DNA from: Cryptomeria japonica
Lineage: Eukaryota > Streptophyta > Pinopsida > Cupressales > Cupressaceae
Direction of reading: 5' to 3'
Assembly: GCF_030272615.1 (NCBI RefSeq)
Contig: NC_081414.1
Span: forward strand, 3,287,501 to 3,351,500
DNA: 64,000 nucleotides
The notes beneath the pieces are model-generated. The model had not been told where the DNA came from. It saw nothing but the letters and a program-made list of their open reading frames with translations, and did not search any database. Positions 34,012-45,186 of the stretch are shown here, piece after piece (the first letter of the stretch is position 1; each line of letters opens with the position of its first letter). Both the position numbers and the translations under genes were made by a program.

Positions 34012-34344
34012 TCATGCAACTTGTCTAATGATCAATCGGGAGTCACCATAGATATGTATATGCTTGGCATTCAAGGCTAAAGCTTCTTTAAGACCAGTTA
34101 TAAGGGCTTCATACTCGACAATTTTATTGGTACATAAGAAGTTAAGACGATAGGATAAGGGAATAGGTTTTTTATTAGGATAAAATAGAACAACACCTGC
34201 CCCCAAACCTGTATGACTCCTAAAGCCATCAAAATAGAACTCCCAAGTTTCGTCAGTCTCAACAGGAAGGATGAAATCATCAGGAAATAATTCTTGATTA
34301 GGTAATGTGCGAGGTGAAGGGGCGTCAGCTAAGTGGTCGGTCAA
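34012..34344 (-). pseudogene. Element D second (archaeal-type) RNase H
   Basis: An open frame of 110 residues: MTDHLADAP, then WEFYFDGFRSHTGLGAGVV, SYRLNFLCTNKIVEYEALIT and KHIHIYGDSRLI. This additional RNase H after the ordinary one is the hallmark of the Tat lineage and places element D there. The C-terminal part continues leftwards with stops to about 33950. Confidence 0.85.
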
Positions 34345-35630
34345 TGCTTGTACTTTAATTGCTTTTCAAGAGACAAATTTAAGGTCAAATTCAGTCAACA
34401 TAATCACCCACTTTGCTAAATGTCTTGAAAGGTCTATCTTAGAAAAAGGATTCTTTAAAGGATCAAATTTAATGACAACATGAACCTCAGCATTCAAAAG
34501 GCAATGCCTCGTCTTCTGAGTTGCAAAGACAAGAGAAAGACATTTCCTTTCTATCGTAGTATACTAGACTTCATAATCGAGTAGAGTACGACTTATGTAA
34601 TGAACCAGACATTATTTACCCTCACTACTATGTTGCACTAATAAAGTTGCGAGAGCATGAGAAGAAGCAGTTGTGTATAGAAGAAATGGTTTAGTAGGAT
34701 CAGTAGGTTGCGGGATAGGAGGATTGGCCAAAGAAGACTTTGAATCCTCAAAGGATTGGTGACAATACTCACTCCATTGAAAGGTGATATTTTTCTTGAG
34801 CAATTGAGTGAAAGGGAAAGTTTGATCCGCAAGTTGTGACACAAACCTAAGAATAGCTTGTATCTTTCCGTGCAAACTTCTCAACTGGGAAATATTTTTA
34901 TGAGGTGGCAAGCTAACTATAGCATCTATCTTTTTCGTATCCACCTCAATACCACGATGCGAGACTATGAACCCTAACATTTTTCCTGTCTACACCAAAA
35001 ACACACTTTCGGAGGTTTAAGCGCATGTTGTATTTATGAATTCTCTCAAAGACTTGACGAAGGATCTTAACATGGTCTTGACGAAGTATGGATTTAGCTA
35101 ATATGTCATCAACATAATCTTCTAAGATTTTATGTATGTAATCATGAAATATAAGAGTCATAGAACGTTGGTAGGTAACGCTTGCATTTTTCAATCCAAA
35201 AGGCATCATAACCCAACAAAGTGTGCCCCAAGGGGTGGTGAAAGTAGTTTTAAATTGATCTCGAGGATCAATAAAGATTTGATTATATCATGAGAAACCA
35301 TCCATAAAGTACAACAAGGCACGTCCAACAATAAAATCCGTTATCATGTCAATGTTTGGAAGCAAAAAATCATCCTGTAAGGAAGCCTTATTGAGATCTA
35401 AAAAATCGGTGCACATCCTAATCTTATTATCAGATTTGGCTATGACAAAAATATTCAAAATCCAAGGAGAGTAATCAACAGGGCAAATGAATCCTGAGTC
35501 CAACAGTTTCTCAATTTCATCTTTGACAAGCAAAGCTATTTTGGGATTCATTTTTCTAACCTTTTGCTTCACAGGTTTAGCATTAGGATTTAGGACAATG
35601 TTATGAGTGACAGTCTTAGGATCAATGCTA
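34345..35630 (-). pseudogene. Element D reverse transcriptase and first RNase H
   Basis: RT begins with KPVKQKVRKMNPKIALLVK (about 35560), then RMCTDFLDLNKAS (about 35400), FGLKNASVTYQRS (about 35180) and the catalytic box EDYVDDILAKS (about 35095-35130). RNase H follows (FLLYTTASSHALATLLVQHS, about 34620-34690). A frameshift or stop lies between 35288 and 35209 and others near 34980 and 34600. The YVDD box is intact, the frame is not. Confidence 0.88.
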
Positions 35631-36370
35631 GGCATATTGGAGTATATCCAAGAAAAGATTTCAAGGAACTCATGTAACAACTTGGAATATTCCTTGTGTT
35701 CTTCATTATGTAAACACTTCCCTATCTTTATGATCTTATCCTCATTACAAGGATCCATCTTGATGTCAATGGTATCGCTTATAAAGAGATTACTTTGTTG
35801 AGGAATATCCTCTAGTTGATTTAACTCCTTAATCATCTCATCGTTATCTTTGGCCAATTCAACATATTTCCTAAAGTATGCTTTCACATTCAAACAATAG
35901 GGAAATCCACAGTTACGATGGTAACAAGGAAGATTATCATAAGCTCCTAAAAACTTATTTAAAGAATCATCAGTAGAAAAGACATCTAAAGCAAAAGCAC
36001 TAGAATCATAATTAATGTACTTGGGATGCTTTAATGGAAGAGATTTAGAAGAAAAGGAAAGGACATTAACACTAATAAATGGTCTCTCGGAGGCTTTGGT
36101 AGGTTTGAGGGGATTATATCCAAATCCAAAAGACGTCTTGTGGAAATTACTCTCTATAAGAACTTTGATCCCTTGTTCTTGAGCACCACAACCATTGTCG
36201 TTATATCCACTCTTAGCTAAAATATGGAATCTGGGACCATAGAGGTTAGCCATTTCAATAAGGAAAGGGGGATTTTCATGAGTTTGAATGTCAAAATCAG
36301 TTGAAGTAGAAATAGGTGGAGGTATAGAATTGGAAGCAGCCACAAAGTTGTTACTTAATAGTTTAGACAA
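35631..36370 (-). pseudogene. Element D linker with Gly-rich G-patch-like motif
   Basis: This stretch is part of a 360-codon open frame (35288-36370), the longest in the window. Near 36180-36260 it encodes FHILAKSGYNDNGCGAQEQG, similar in spacing to a G-patch and at the same place as the motif in element A. The rest is a variable linker before RT with CYHRNCGFPYC of unknown role. Confidence 0.6.
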
Positions 36371-36441
36371 TGTGGGTTGCTTTTAGGTTCATCCTTGTCT
36401 TTCTTCTTTTCAACCTTAGATTCTCTCAGAGGGATTTTATA

Positions 36442-37065
36442 TTATCCCACAAAAGTAGGGTTAAAATCTAAAGACCCCCAATCATCCTCCAAGAGTACCT
36501 TTTCGAGCGAAAAGACATCTTGGGCAGGAGATTCGGATTGAGAAGAATCCTTTTTGAGAATCTTAGGATTATTAGGAGGAATGGGAGTGCTTGAAGAAGA
36601 AGAAGTGCTAGAAGGAGAAGGAATGCTAGAAGGGACATCAGAAGCAGTTGGAGAGGAACTAGTTGAGGAAGACTTAGAAGCAGATGTTTGTAAACAAGCT
36701 TGAATATTGGTATTGGCAAACAAGGTATACATCTTGTTATTATAAACGAACTTAACTTGCTTATGTAAAGTAGAAGGGACAAATTGCATGTTATGAATCC
36801 AAGGTCTTCCTAACAACAAACTGTAGGTCAAGTTATTGGGCATGACATGAATAGGTGTGGATAAGGTAACGGGTCCTACCTTAACAAGCAAGGTTATGAT
36901 ACCCAATGAAGACCTAGCCACATTATCAAAGCCGCGAATAGTAAGAGAATCAGGTTTGATGAGAGAAGTGTCCACATTAATCTTATGCAATAAGTTAACA
37001 CTACAAACATTAAGACCAAAGCCATTATCTATAAGGGTTCATCTTATAGCATTACCATTGACAAT
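36442..37065 (-). pseudogene. Element D aspartic protease
   Basis: The active-site segment TLIDNGFGLNVCSVN (about 37010-37055) follows a stop. Relatives have LIDGGA(S/G)LN, so the Asp is kept but the surrounding Gly-Ala is altered. Downstream [20 protein letters not shown] (about 36775-36835) is the conserved C-terminal part. A Ser/Pro-rich tail follows (36560-36700). Confidence 0.78.
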
Positions 37066-37439
37066 AACAACAATCATAAGAGGATCATATTGGTGTTGAA
37101 TTTCACGAGGAGGTAACTCATCTTGGGTGAACATAATTTGAGCTTTAGGTGTTGCCATGGAGTCAATCAAGGAAGTCATATTATTGGATGTCACTACGGG
37201 TGGGACATTCAAATTTTTTAAGGAATCTTGCAACATTCCATGATATGTTGAGGAAGTTTGAATTAGATCCCAAAGGGAGATCTTTGCAAGAGTAGCCTTA
37301 AGTTTTTTAATGAGATCATACTCCTTACCAAGAACTTGTGAAATACGAGGTGCTTGAGGAAGAATAGGTTGAAGATTAGGAAGTGAAGTTGGAATAATCG
37401 AAGAAGGATTATGTTGCATATTGTTTCTTATGTTATAGG
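37066..37439 (-). pseudogene. Element D gag-protease junction, right of protease
   Basis: Open frame that starts at the edge of element C (after the target duplication atagg, 37435-37439) and encodes NIRNNMQHNPSS, then GKEYDLIKKLKATLAKISLW, similar to the region just before the protease in elements A and C. It is the continuation of the gag block at 52701-53654. Confidence 0.7.
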
Positions 37440-37838
37440 TGTATGAGGTGAAAAGTGATGATGATAAATTATTGTAAAACCATAAAGATCCAACCACAAA
37501 CAATCTAGGTTCTACAATGAAACATTCACCAATACCAATAGAGATACCTAAGATCATGCAAATAAAATAAAAAAAGCAATATTACCATTCACATGTCAAG
37601 CATGGTTTCAATCTCCATTGTCTCCTATCTCCATTGATCTTGTTTGATATATTTTCTCTTAGATTTTATGTGTGCACAAGAGCACAACAAAGAATGGATT
37701 GCGGTTGATAGCTTAATCGCAAGAAGGCTTGATTGCATATGAGTGTTTATACGCACTGATTAGCTAGCTGGATTGATTAGATGCATTGATTAGATGATTA
37801 GATGATTAGGGTTGAAAAGGAAGAGGGCATCCTCTTAT

Positions 37839-38867
37839 TGATGCAATCAAGGTAGGGAGATCCAATAAAGGACAAACCACCCTTGCATCCTAACACAAAC
37901 ACCATGCAAAATATACCGGTAACCAGTAACACAATGCCATAAATAGCAGAAAGAACAATCGGTGACGACACATAATACGTAACCGGTAAACAATATGAAC
38001 AATTCTTATTATAGTATGAATAATTACACATGCCACATGTTGGACCACAACCCAAGATTACAAAACAACTCTTACAACTTAGATCTATGATCCGCAGATC
38101 ATCTTCTCAACAATTCATCATCCGGTAACAACTTCCATTGTTTTGCACTGATCTGGACCTCAGCCATCCCAACTTCAGTCTCCCCAGACCAGAATATCGT
38201 CATAATCAATATACAAATCTAAGATCCATAGATCTTTTGCTCGACGAATGGGTCTCCAGTAACAGTCTGTACTATTCTACACTGATCCGGACTTCAACCA
38301 TCCCGACTTCAGTGTCCCCCGGACCATAATCTCGTCGGTTCTAAATCTTCGCTCGATCTCTAAACTATGTCTTCTATCTTCTATCTTCTCAAATGATTCA
38401 CAAACTTCTATTTATACCATCCACAAATAATAACAACTTAATCAAGTCGGCCCAAAGACCAACCGGTTTATGAAACGTGTTAATGGTAACATGGCTCAAA
38501 TACTAATAACATATCCAAAAAGTATAAAACAATGTGCGGTCCTTCGGGAACATTGAGCATGACACAAGAAACATAAATCAACGATCTGCAAGTCACAAAG
38601 ATCAAACACAACCCGATCCAACTTCACTCAACACACTGCCAGACTAACCGGTAAGAACATATCAATCGGGCCAATACTAGGATCGATAACTCACCGGGAT
38701 TAAATCTAAATGTAATGAAACTCAAACATGACAAAGACCGTGAACACAAGGGAATAAACCCAAAACCACAACGCTAAACACTCAAACAAGAAGAAATACC
38801 ACTATCTCAAGCAATTCCACTGCTAACTGCCTCAACCAGTAAGAATTACACAGGTGCTCCTGCATCA
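37839..38867 (-). repeat. 3' LTR of element J (1029 bp)
   Basis: Starts tgatgcaatcaaggtaggga and ends gctcctgcatca on the plus strand. It matches 39229-40258 throughout. Motifs such as ccggtaac and aaccggt recur several times. Confidence 0.92.
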
Positions 38868-39228
38868 GACTCCCGAGGTTAATTGAAAAGTGAGTCCCAT
38901 CACTTGATCTGGTTTGACGATCTATCGATAGGTACTTGCAACTGCCTCGAGGGGTTCGACGATTTGACTACAGCTTTCGGTTGCCTCTCCTCAGCGATCT
39001 ACTAGTCCAAACTGTAGCCTGCCTTAATCGACGATCTATTCAAGTTTCCACCCACTAACTGCCTCAAGCTCAAGCTCTAGGATCGACGATCTACCTGCGA
39101 ACCTTTCTCTTCCTCATGTTCAGCGATCTGAACAAGTCCACAAGTTGCCTCAACTTCCTCTCCAACCAATCGGTGCATAACCGGGTCTTCTTCCAACAAC
39201 AGGTTCACATACCAGCTCTGATACCACT
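38868..39228 (-). other. Internal region of element J with degenerate 40-bp repeats
   Basis: The 361 bp contain about six imperfect units, each with cga(c/t)gatct- or agcgatct-like start and a tgcctc end (for example near 38918, 38960, 38993, 39033, 39087, 39122). On the coding (minus) strand a short Glu-rich frame (39265-39077) runs from the LTR edge across the primer site. No gag or pol homology was recognised. Confidence 0.7.
39212..39226 (-). other. Primer binding site of element J (initiator Met-tRNA type)
   Basis: The minus strand reads TGGTATCAGAGCTGG two bases after the LTR end, the standard site for the plant initiator methionine tRNA. Confidence 0.92.
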
Positions 39229-40258
39229 TGATGCAGTCAAGGTAGGGAGATCCAATGAAGGGCAACCCATCCTCTCATCCTAACACAAACACCATGCAAA
39301 ATATACCCGTAACTAGTAACACAATGCCAAAAATAGTAGAAAGAACAACTGATAACAACACAAAATACATAACCGGTAAACAATATGAATAATTATTATT
39401 ACAATCTGAAGAATTACACATGCCACATGCTGGATTGCAGCCCAGGATTACAAAACAACTCTTACAACTTAGATCTATGATCCATAGATCGTCTTCTCAA
39501 CAATTCATCATCCGGTAAAACTTCCACTGTTTTGCATCGATCTAGACCTCAACCATCCCGACTTCAGTCTCCCTAAACCAGAATCTCATCGGAATCAGTA
39601 TACAAATCTAAGATCCGTAGATCTTCTGCTCGACGAATGGGTCTCCGGTAACAGTCTACAATGTTCTGCACTAATTTGGACTTCAGTCATCCTGACTTCA
39701 GTCTCCCCGGACCAAAATCTTGTCGGTTCTATGTCTTCGCTCGATCTCTAAACTATGTCTTCATCTTCTGTCTTCTCAAATGATTCACAAACTTCCATTT
39801 ATACCGTCCGCAAATAATAACAACTTAATCAAGTCGGCCCAAAGACCAACCGGTTCATGAAACATGCTAACGGTAACATGTCGGCTCAAATCACTAAGAA
39901 CATCTCCAAAAAGCATAAAACAATGTGTGGTCCTCTGGAAACATCAAAAACGACACAAGAAACATAAATCAACGATCCTCAAGTCACGGAGATCAACCGC
40001 AACCTGATTGAACTTCGCTCAACACACTGCCAGACTAACCGGTAAGAACATATCAACCGGGCCAATACCAGGATCAATAACTCACTGGGATTAAATCCAA
40101 ATGCCATGAAACTCGAACACGACAAAGACCACAAAAACAAGGGAATAAACCCAAAACCACAACGTTAAACACTCAAACAAGAAGAAATGCCACAATCTCA
40201 AGCAATTCCACTGCTAACTGCCTCAACTGGTAAGAACTACACCGATGTTACTCCATCA
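39229..40258 (-). repeat. 5' LTR of element J (1030 bp)
   Basis: Starts tgatgcagtcaaggtaggga and ends gttactccatca on the plus strand, directly against the duplicated target cttat. Homologous along its full length to 37839-38867. Confidence 0.92.
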
Positions 40259-40678
40259 CTTATATAGAGAACACTATAAGAAAATGGAAGGATAAGATTA
40301 AGAGGTGTAAAAATAAATGGTCGACAAGGATTAAAGGGTAGGTATAAGAAATAATAAAATGATAAGAGGGTAGGTAGAGGAAAATTAAGAGATGAATGAC
40401 ATGTGTCATGGGTAGAAAAGGCTACTGAATTAATTAAATAAATAAAGATTTATTTAATTAATAGAGGAAGTGGGATCAATTAAATAAATAGGATATTTAT
40501 TAATTTAGGAAAAGGACAATTTAAATAAATAAAAGTATTTATTTAAATGAGGAAAGGCTTAGAAAAGGATTAATGAATTAATTAATTAAATAAATATTTA
40601 TTTAAATTAATAGAAGACTTAGGATAAAATAAATAAAAATATTTATTTAATTAGACAGGACAATTTTAGGTGTCTACA

Positions 40679-43539
40679 TTTTGCCTGTCTTTGAGACAAT
40701 GCAGCTTGTCGCGTTGGCTCAAAGAAGAAACACTGATACATAGTTGCCCCAAAATGAGAATGATATGCCCCCTCAAGAGATTGGATGAAAATGTTTGAAA
40801 AGATCGCATACAAACTCTCGATAAAAAAAGAAAGGCTAGAAAGGATTGACAAGATAGGGTGACAAGGTCACATAGGAAAAAGACCGACTCAAGAGGAATC
40901 AAAAAGAAAGGCTAGAAAGGACTAACAAGATAGGGTGACAAGGTCACGTAGGAAAAAGACCGACTCAAGAGGAATCAACAGAATCATGTCTATGTCTTAA
41001 GAGGCCAAAATTGATAGTCCTGTGATGAACATACGTTATCAATTGGATAAGATGCTAAGAGGGTGCCCTAGAGAAGACAAACTGAAAACAAGGCTAGAAT
41101 TGACAATTATGTGATAAACATATGTTGCCAAATGGATAAGCTACTGCAAGGATTCACTCAAATAGGTGCCCTATAAAAGGCAAACTGGAAAGAAGGCTAG
41201 AATTGACAATTATGTGATAAACATACGTTGCCAATTAGATAAGCTGCCGAGAGGATTCACTCAACAGGTGCCATAAAATAGGTAGGTTTGCTAAGTTGAA
41301 TATAAGATAATCCGTTGAATTGATAAAATCTGGCGAGTGCTCTGGCAAGATAAGATATAGTGCAATGTGATAAACATATAAACTAGGATGTTGTGCCATG
41401 TGATAGACATAAGCACTAGGATAGAGCCCGATGAGTAACACCATGTGATGGACATAGGTACCACTAGGGTAGGATAGGATAAGAAGCAACACCATGTGAT
41501 GAACATGAGTACCAATAGGATTGACATGATTTATTTGATTGGACTGCTGAAGACCATGCCGCAATCAAGGCGATGGGATCGAGACACATTATGTATATGC
41601 CTGAGATTCGGGCAAACACAAGACTGTTAACTGCTTTGGTGAAAAGATGGTCCCTCAGGGTCTACAAGAGGAGTCAGATGAGATGATCCAAGCGTTGGTC
41701 CTTCGAGGCCAGTTGGCTCCGAGGGAGGGTCTTCATCATAGCTCTCTTGGATCCCATTTTGTATTAGTGTTTGTATGATGATGTAGACACCTTTGGGTGA
41801 TTTTGTAACCATATATGATATTGACATCTTTGTATCATGACACTTTATTATTATTTTTATATATATGTGAGATGACTCATTCCTTGCGCCATCTATATGC
41901 ATGTGTACTATGTGTTTGTGATGCTATATGATAATGTAATTTGTTTATGCATGTTATGCTTATAATGATGATTATGATATGGATGCAAAATATATACATG
42001 ATGAGATGCATTATTTTTTATTCTTTTATATTTTATATGACATGCATGATGCAAATGTGAATGTACTATAGATGGATGTATGATAATTGACACACTATGA
42101 TTATTTACATGATGAGAATGCATGACGTGTATATAATATACTAATAAGTGGTGTGTGTAGAACGTGATGCAATCATGATATCTATGTGTATACATATAAT
42201 AATAATTACTAATATGTGGTGATGTAGGTGAATGAAATGCAAATATTTTTTTGGCATGTCATTATACTCAATCATATGATAGTGGGCTACACAGACTTAG
42301 GAAGGATGTTGGAGGTCAATCACGAAAGGGAGATGGAAGATAGAAGATATGGAAGTGAAAGAGCTTATTATGCTATTATTATCATTGAGCTTTATTATGG
42401 CAAATAGGTTATGACAATCGAGGTATAGGTTTGACCCAGAAAATCATTGTACCCATTTGCATGGAGATCAAACAGTCACAAACAAGGAATGCCCCAGTTC
42501 ACGCTAGACTCACAATGTCCTCATATCCCTGGACAAGTCATAGCATTACTAAGAGACAATCCACAAACAACAAAACAATAGTAGGTGAGTCATATCCCAT
42601 CCTCGCCTTTCTAGTCAAAGACATCCTGCAAATATAATCTCTAGACAAAGACATCTTGGAAAAGCTAAAAAACATGTCACCAAAAGATAAAATCAAAACA
42701 AAACCAAGACCTGACACCAACACACAATGAAATATTGAAGTTATTTGTGTTTCTTGTACATATGTGAACATGTTTGATTTGGTCACAATGTTGTTATCCT
42801 GATAAAGGACAGATAATGCCGAAAAAACACGTTGTTGCCAAAGTCCATTGAAAGATTCGATTTGTTGAAAGCCCGCTGCTGATTGCATCTCATCTAAAAC
42901 TGATTGAAACCATGAAACTGAAACTTTATTGCGAAGAACAATGAAACTTTATTGCGGATTGGCGATGCAAGTGATCTTTTATTGCAGATTGTGTGCGAAA
43001 AGAAGGAAGAACGAAAAGACGATGATCCTCAAAACATGCGATGCTCAGGGTACCACTTCCATCACTAGAATTAGGATTTTTCCCCGGTTATAGATTGGAC
43101 TTGATTTATTATGGAAGGAAAGGGGTGAAAAGGGGGGATTTATTATGAATGGCTAACCAATCTTAGGTAGATCAATAACAAATCATGATGGGAATGAGTA
43201 AATATATTATGGACGTATATGTTGTGAGTGTGTGCAAAGTGAAAGGATGAATTTGAATCCTAAAGGAGGGAGGAGAAATGTCTCTACACATGGCACTGGT
43301 AACCCAGTTTTCACCATGGTACTTGCCCAGGGCGCCATTGAAGTGGTTTTCACTATTGGACAGATTTATTTCTTTTTACTTTTATTTTTTTCCCAATTGT
43401 TTTGTGTCACAAGGCACCTGTTTGCTAGGTTTTCACCAAGTAACAATTTTTATTTTTTTTATGATTTTTTTTCTATTTTTTCTATTTTTTCTATTTTTTT
43501 TTTTTTTGATATTAGAATATTCTGAAGAGCTATGTATAA
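40679..43539 (-). other. 3' non-coding region of element C
   Basis: Between the integrase end and 3' LTR of C lie minisatellite blocks (40825-41530), a His/Tyr-codon-rich AT stretch with many atgcatg-like words (41890-42200) and unassigned sequence to 43440. A T-rich tract with ctatttttt repeats is at 43450-43510. No gene is supported. Confidence 0.5.
40825..41530 (-). repeat. Cluster of three minisatellites in the 3' region of C
   Basis: Block 1: two 76-bp units (40825-40900, 40901-40976; core gacaagatagggtgacaagg). Block 2: three units of 85-115 bp between 40985 and 41280 (core gataaacatacgttgccaa). Block 3: four shorter units between 41355 and 41515 (core caccatgtgatg-acata). Blocks 2 and 3 share the gtgatgaacata word. 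Confidence 0.85.
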
Positions 43540-43805
43540 AACCTGTGAAGGTGCATGTTGTTGATAGGGTCTTCCAAAGGTTCTCCATCTGGTGTTGAGA
43601 GCTGATATGCACCTGATCCATAGACTGTTGTGATGACATAAGGACCAAACCAATTTGGTTTGGACTTGCCCTTCTTCTCTCTGTCTTGCTAATTTTTAGC
43701 ATTTTCTCTGAGAACTAAGTCACCCACCTCAAATGTGTGAGGCTTTACCTTATGATTGTAGCTTAAATGTTCCTTGACTAGAATGCTACTTTTATCCCCC
43801 GATTG
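43540..43805 (-). pseudogene. Element C integrase C-terminal remnant
   Basis: The minus strand encodes YNHKVKPHTFEVGDLVLREN, then KSKPNWFGPYVITTVYGSGA and PINNMHLHRFYT, the C-terminal DNA-binding tail of gypsy integrase. The catalytic core that should lie to the right is absent. One stop (near 43690) is seen. Confidence 0.8.
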
Positions 43806-44741
43806 TCTTCCTTGATGAAGGAACTAAGGTAGAATTACTAATGTGTGAACTACGTAGGCCCATATGTGTGTCACCTAAAGAAGTTTGGGCATCCCTGATA
43901 ACAAAGTCCTTCAAGGAAGTTCTATTAAAGGTCCATTGACATTATGTATCACCAAAAGGGATTGGATGTGTGGGACACGTGGATGAGTTACAAAGGCTTA
44001 AGATAGTGAAAAGAAGTGAAAGTAGGATAGCATGATGGAGACTTAGGATCAACAAGTATATATTTTGACTTGAAATTTTAGAACTTTTGCCCCCAGTTAT
44101 TTTGGTATTAGGGGAGATCAACTCTTGTTCTTTTTTATTCATAGAATTTTTATCTTTGACTTTGATTTTTGCAGAGTCCAATAGCTTTTGATTTTGATTT
44201 GGGCTAAAAGAATTTTCTTAATTTTTTAATTTTTTAATTTTCTTTTCAAAGCTTGATTTTTGATCCCCAATGAGTAAGGGCTTTTGTAATTCTTGTTGAT
44301 CCAAGTATAGGAACATAGTGGAAATGGAATGAGCGGATGAAATGGTAAGGCTATATGAGTTCTCGAGAGGGCTGGTGATATATTCAATAGATTCTTTGTT
44401 GGAACCACTCTTAGGACTATTGATATCAAGAGTTGCTTGCACCACTAGAGCAGATTTGCATCCAAACTTAGTGGTCGCAACACTAGGTGGTTCACACCTA
44501 ATTCCTTGATATTGAAAATTGTTTGTAGGTTGTTCCTATCGAATAAATGTATTAGGAGATAGTGGGAGTTGATCAAAATGAAAGATTTACTCACCACATC
44601 CCATGTCTTTAACATTGAATTTTCCTTTGAGCTCTACTTGTTTTGATGTAGAAACTTTCAAGGATTCTGGATCCACATATGTTGATGTGACGATGCTTCT
44701 CTATTTATTGGAATTATTATCTCTGATCTTGGTCATAGGTT
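43806..44741 (-). pseudogene. Element C linker region left of the protease
   Basis: Ser/Asn/Lys-rich broken frames (for example 43942-44181 and 44218-44445) corresponding to the variable stretch between protease and RT. The RT, RNase H and integrase core that should follow are missing at a junction near 43805. Confidence 0.5.
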
Positions 44742-45186
44742 CTAATAATATATGAACGTATTTGGATCACCTTTTATTGTTACTTCAACTCCATTGTAAG
44801 GGAATTTGATACATTGATGATATGTTGATGGTACTGCTCTCATTTCATGCATCCATTGATGTCCCATGAGTATGTTATATGTGAGATCTAGATCAAGGAT
44901 TGACAAACCACATCCTTCGTGAATGGCGGGCAATTCTCAGAGGTAAGGTGATTGTTCCTTTGGATGAGCGTTCTTTGTCATCATATGCTTTAATGGTGAT
45001 CTTGTTCTTTGAATTTATAGTTTGTTCAAAATATCCTAATCGTTTAATAGTATTCAATGTACAAATGTTCAGACCTGCTCCTCCATCTATCAAGACTCGT
45101 TTAATACAACTTTTATGGAGAAAGGATTCGATGCAGAGGGGTGCATTATGTGGTTGACATATGGAGACATTATCGACTTCTATCAA
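44742..45186 (-). pseudogene. Element C aspartic protease
   Basis: Two overlapping frames (44893-45186, 44742-44933). The active site VLIDGGAGLNICTLN (about 45045-45085) keeps the catalytic Asp. KITIKAYDDKERSSKGTITL and LDLTYNILMGHQWMHEMRAV follow, homologous to element A. A frameshift separates the two parts. Confidence 0.82.

Larger units (their letters stand above)
37839..40258 (-). mobile_element. Element J: compact non-autonomous LTR retrotransposon (2420 bp)
   Basis: Two direct LTRs (37839-38867 and 39229-40258) enclose only 361 bp. Ends are TGATG...CATCA. A perfect 5-bp target duplication cttat lies at 37834-37838 and 40259-40263. The minus strand has a methionine-tRNA primer binding site, so it uses the general LTR-retrotransposon cycle with enzymes supplied by another element. 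LTR divergence by eye is near one base in ten, mostly transitions. Confidence 0.93.
37440..40678 (-). repeat. 3' LTR of element C, split by element J
   Basis: Without J and its duplicated target (2425 bp) the LTR is 814 bp. The minus strand starts TGTAGACACCTAAAATTGTCC (40678, written to 20 bases here) and ends ctcataca (37440). The purine-rich AAAGACAGGCAAAA just right of 40678 is the probable polypurine tract. Confidence 0.85.

Noticed and set aside
37798-38055. Cys/Tyr-rich open frame considered as a small secreted protein
   Set aside because: It spans the edge of the J LTR, and the equivalent in the second LTR is not open.
41908-42195. His-rich minus-strand peptide
   Set aside because: Arises from atg/gat-rich low-complexity sequence in the 3' region of element C; no start context or family.
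43232-43598. Plus-strand frames rich in Phe, Ile and Leu that look like membrane segments
   Set aside because: Produced by a T-rich tract (43450-43510) just outside the integrase remnant; composition effect.
43433-43702. Lys/Asn-rich minus-strand frame
   Set aside because: Wrong frame relative to the integrase C-terminus; the repeats come from the ctatttttt tract.
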